From a virus, in IMG/VR virus record IMGVR_UViG_3300007076_000018, positions 1 to 40,150 of that record: a DNA stretch of 40,150 nt, one strand, 5' to 3'. The translations under genes and the position numbers were made by a program. Shown here piece by piece: positions 39,223 through 40,150 of this stretch; the stretch's first letter is position 1, and each line of letters opens with the position of its first letter. The notes under the pieces were generated by a model, which was not told the origin of the DNA, did not search any database, and worked only from the letters and a program-made list of their open reading frames with translations.

Positions 39223-39514
39223 CTTCATGATCCTCCAAGCGTTTCATGCGCTTCTCCTGGCTCTCCTGAATCGCGACGATCTTTTCCAATATTCCGCTCT
39301 TGTCGGATTCCCAGGACTCTCTCAAGTTGATCCACTGGTGGATGCTCTTCAGATCGTCGTGAAGCATCTTGTTGTCCAGGGCGATGTACTTGATGGTCGC
39401 GATGTATCCCCCCACCGCCACGCAAGCCATGACAAGGCCAGTAAACACAGGCCACAGGGGTATCCAGCGCAGCACCCCGCTATCGGTGAGTCGCCGTCTG
39501 TGGTCGTCGTTCAT
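39188..39514 (-). CDS. Membrane protein with coiled-coil tail (holin/spanin candidate)
   Basis: A protein of 108 residues. The N-terminus is basic (MNDDHRRRLTDSG), a membrane helix (WPVFTGLVMACVAVGGYIAT) follows at about 21-40, and the rest is a charged coiled coil to residue 108. Its ATG overlaps the fibre stop by four bases. Such proteins between fibre and endolysin are class III holin or inner-spanin candidates. Confidence 0.6.
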   Translation of the reverse strand: MNDDHRRRLTDSGVLRWIPLWPVFTGLVMACVAVGGYIATIKYIALDNKMLHDDLKSIHQWINLRESWESDKSGILEKIVAIQESQEKRMKRLEDHEDENRSWFKHRP

Positions 39515-40150
39515 TTAAATGACCCAGTTCCAAACATTGATTGTTGTCCAAAATTCACTGATGAAAAAGAAGCTGTAGATGCCTCGATCGAAAAAGCGGT
39601 TAAAACGCTTGCGGGTTGGCTAACGACAACCGGAGCCAGATGCCGGATCGAAAAATAAAGTTGATTATTTGTGACTGTTTTACTGAACGTGATAGAAGCT
39701 GGGGTCTGCTGGGCGCACCCTGGAATAAGAGTGCAAAGATCAAAATACTTTCCTGTAATGCCCTGCTGTGTCCAGGGGCCATCTCCGGCCAGCGTAGTCG
39801 TAGATGGACTGGAAGAAAAGACTGAGCCCTGGGAGTCAATGGCTTCCTGCCATGTGCCAGATGTGAAAGGGCTACCGCCACCAATGGCATAACGAAGCTG
39901 AATCCGATATGTTCCGTTCGGAACAAAGAACCGATAGTATTGATCGCCCGATCCACTGTTAACGTACTCGCAATGTTTATAGAGATCAGCATCTGTCACG
40001 CCTGACCAGGGATCTCCTGTGAAATCACAGTTCGCGCTGCCCTGAAATCGATAGAGAGAAGAGTAGTCAGAAAACCAAGTGTTACCATTTACATCTGGTC
40101 CGTAATCCGCGAACGTCACCGTACTAAGCCTTTCGCGGATTGCACTACTG
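39511..40150 (-). CDS. Tail fibre/adhesin, C-terminal part with malectin-like domain
   Basis: An open frame from base 40150 to the stop at 39511, in phase with the frame that leaves the window at base 1: the split codon CA+C closes without a stop and the sum of the two parts (2034 bases) is a multiple of three. A GTG at 40119 is probably not a start. The sequence (FADYGPDVNGNTWFSDYSS, FVPNGTYRIQLRYAIGG, then NNQLYFSIRHLAP) resembles malectin-type carbohydrate-binding domains. It would be the receptor-binding tip, rich in Cys, Ser and Thr. Confidence 0.75.
   Translation of the reverse strand, partial: SSAIRERLSTVTFADYGPDVNGNTWFSDYSSLYRFQGSANCDFTGDPWSGVTDADLYKHCEYVNSGSGDQYYRFFVPNGTYRIQLRYAIGGGSPFTSGTWQEAIDSQGSVFSSSPSTTTLAGDGPWTQQGITGKYFDLCTLIPGCAQQTPASITFSKTVTNNQLYFSIRHLAPVVVSQPASVLTAFSIEASTASFSSVNFGQQSMFGTGSFK

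Noticed and set aside
40119-40119. GTG at 40119 as start of a separate lectin gene
   Set aside because: No ribosome site, and the frame is open upstream and in phase with the fibre frame that leaves base 1.
1-40150. Diversity-generating retroelement, expected from BPP-1-like virion genes
   Set aside because: I found no reverse transcriptase gene and no template/variable repeat pair at the end of the fibre gene.
1-40150. Terminal direct repeat at the two ends of the window
   Set aside because: The first and last bases share no visible repeat; the in-frame join suggests a cut in a circle instead.

Overview
The window looks like the complete genome of an uncultured tailed phage with a short-tailed (podovirus) virion, cut inside a tail-fibre gene. 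The fibre frame that runs off base 1 on the minus strand continues without a stop into base 40150 on the same strand. Joined end to end it would encode one protein of 677 residues, so the 40,150-base molecule is probably a circular or circularly permuted genome. I saw no rRNA, tRNA, CRISPR array, integrase, phage RNA polymerase or DNA polymerase. Promoters have ordinary sigma-70 spacing and most genes have AGGAG-type ribosome sites, so the host RNA polymerase probably serves all genes. Exported proteins, an M15 peptidase endolysin and holin/spanin-like membrane proteins suggest a Gram-negative host, but nothing identifies it.

Layout. A leftward late operon starts at a near-consensus promoter (23411-23439). 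It runs through a small zinc-binding protein, terminase small and large subunits, a GNAT acetyltransferase, portal, Bbp19-like protein, scaffold, major capsid protein, Bbp16-like cement protein, a capsid-staple-like protein, adaptor (gp11-like), nozzle (gp12-like) and three internal virion proteins (gp14/15/16-like). Two exported-looking tail fibres follow. Across the sequence junction the operon continues into the lysis genes (39514 down to 37337). The virion module resembles Bordetella phage BPP-1 and relatives, but no diversity-generating reverse transcriptase is present.

Rightward early genes occupy 23780-26911 and 30572-37340. The first block is a run of small overlapping genes, many of them zinc ribbons or single-pass membrane proteins, ending in a helix-turn-helix protein. 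The second holds a ribbon-helix-helix regulator, YqaJ exonuclease and RecT annealase (a recombination pair), two copies of a small GRGEDR-motif family that I tentatively link to Tad1-type anti-Thoeris proteins, an HExxH zincin and many small unknowns. Between the blocks lies an inverted leftward operon (30506-26826): SF2 helicase, a small Cys protein, VRR-NUC nuclease, a 30-residue membrane peptide and a VapE-family helicase/primase-like ATPase. This is probably the replication module.

The divergent region 23375-23779 is the main control region. It has promoters facing both ways, six GTTACA/TGTAAC hexamers and two palindromes. The base composition is patchy: terminase-portal, capsid and recT stretches are visibly GC-richer than the tail and right-arm genes, which suggests mosaic assembly.
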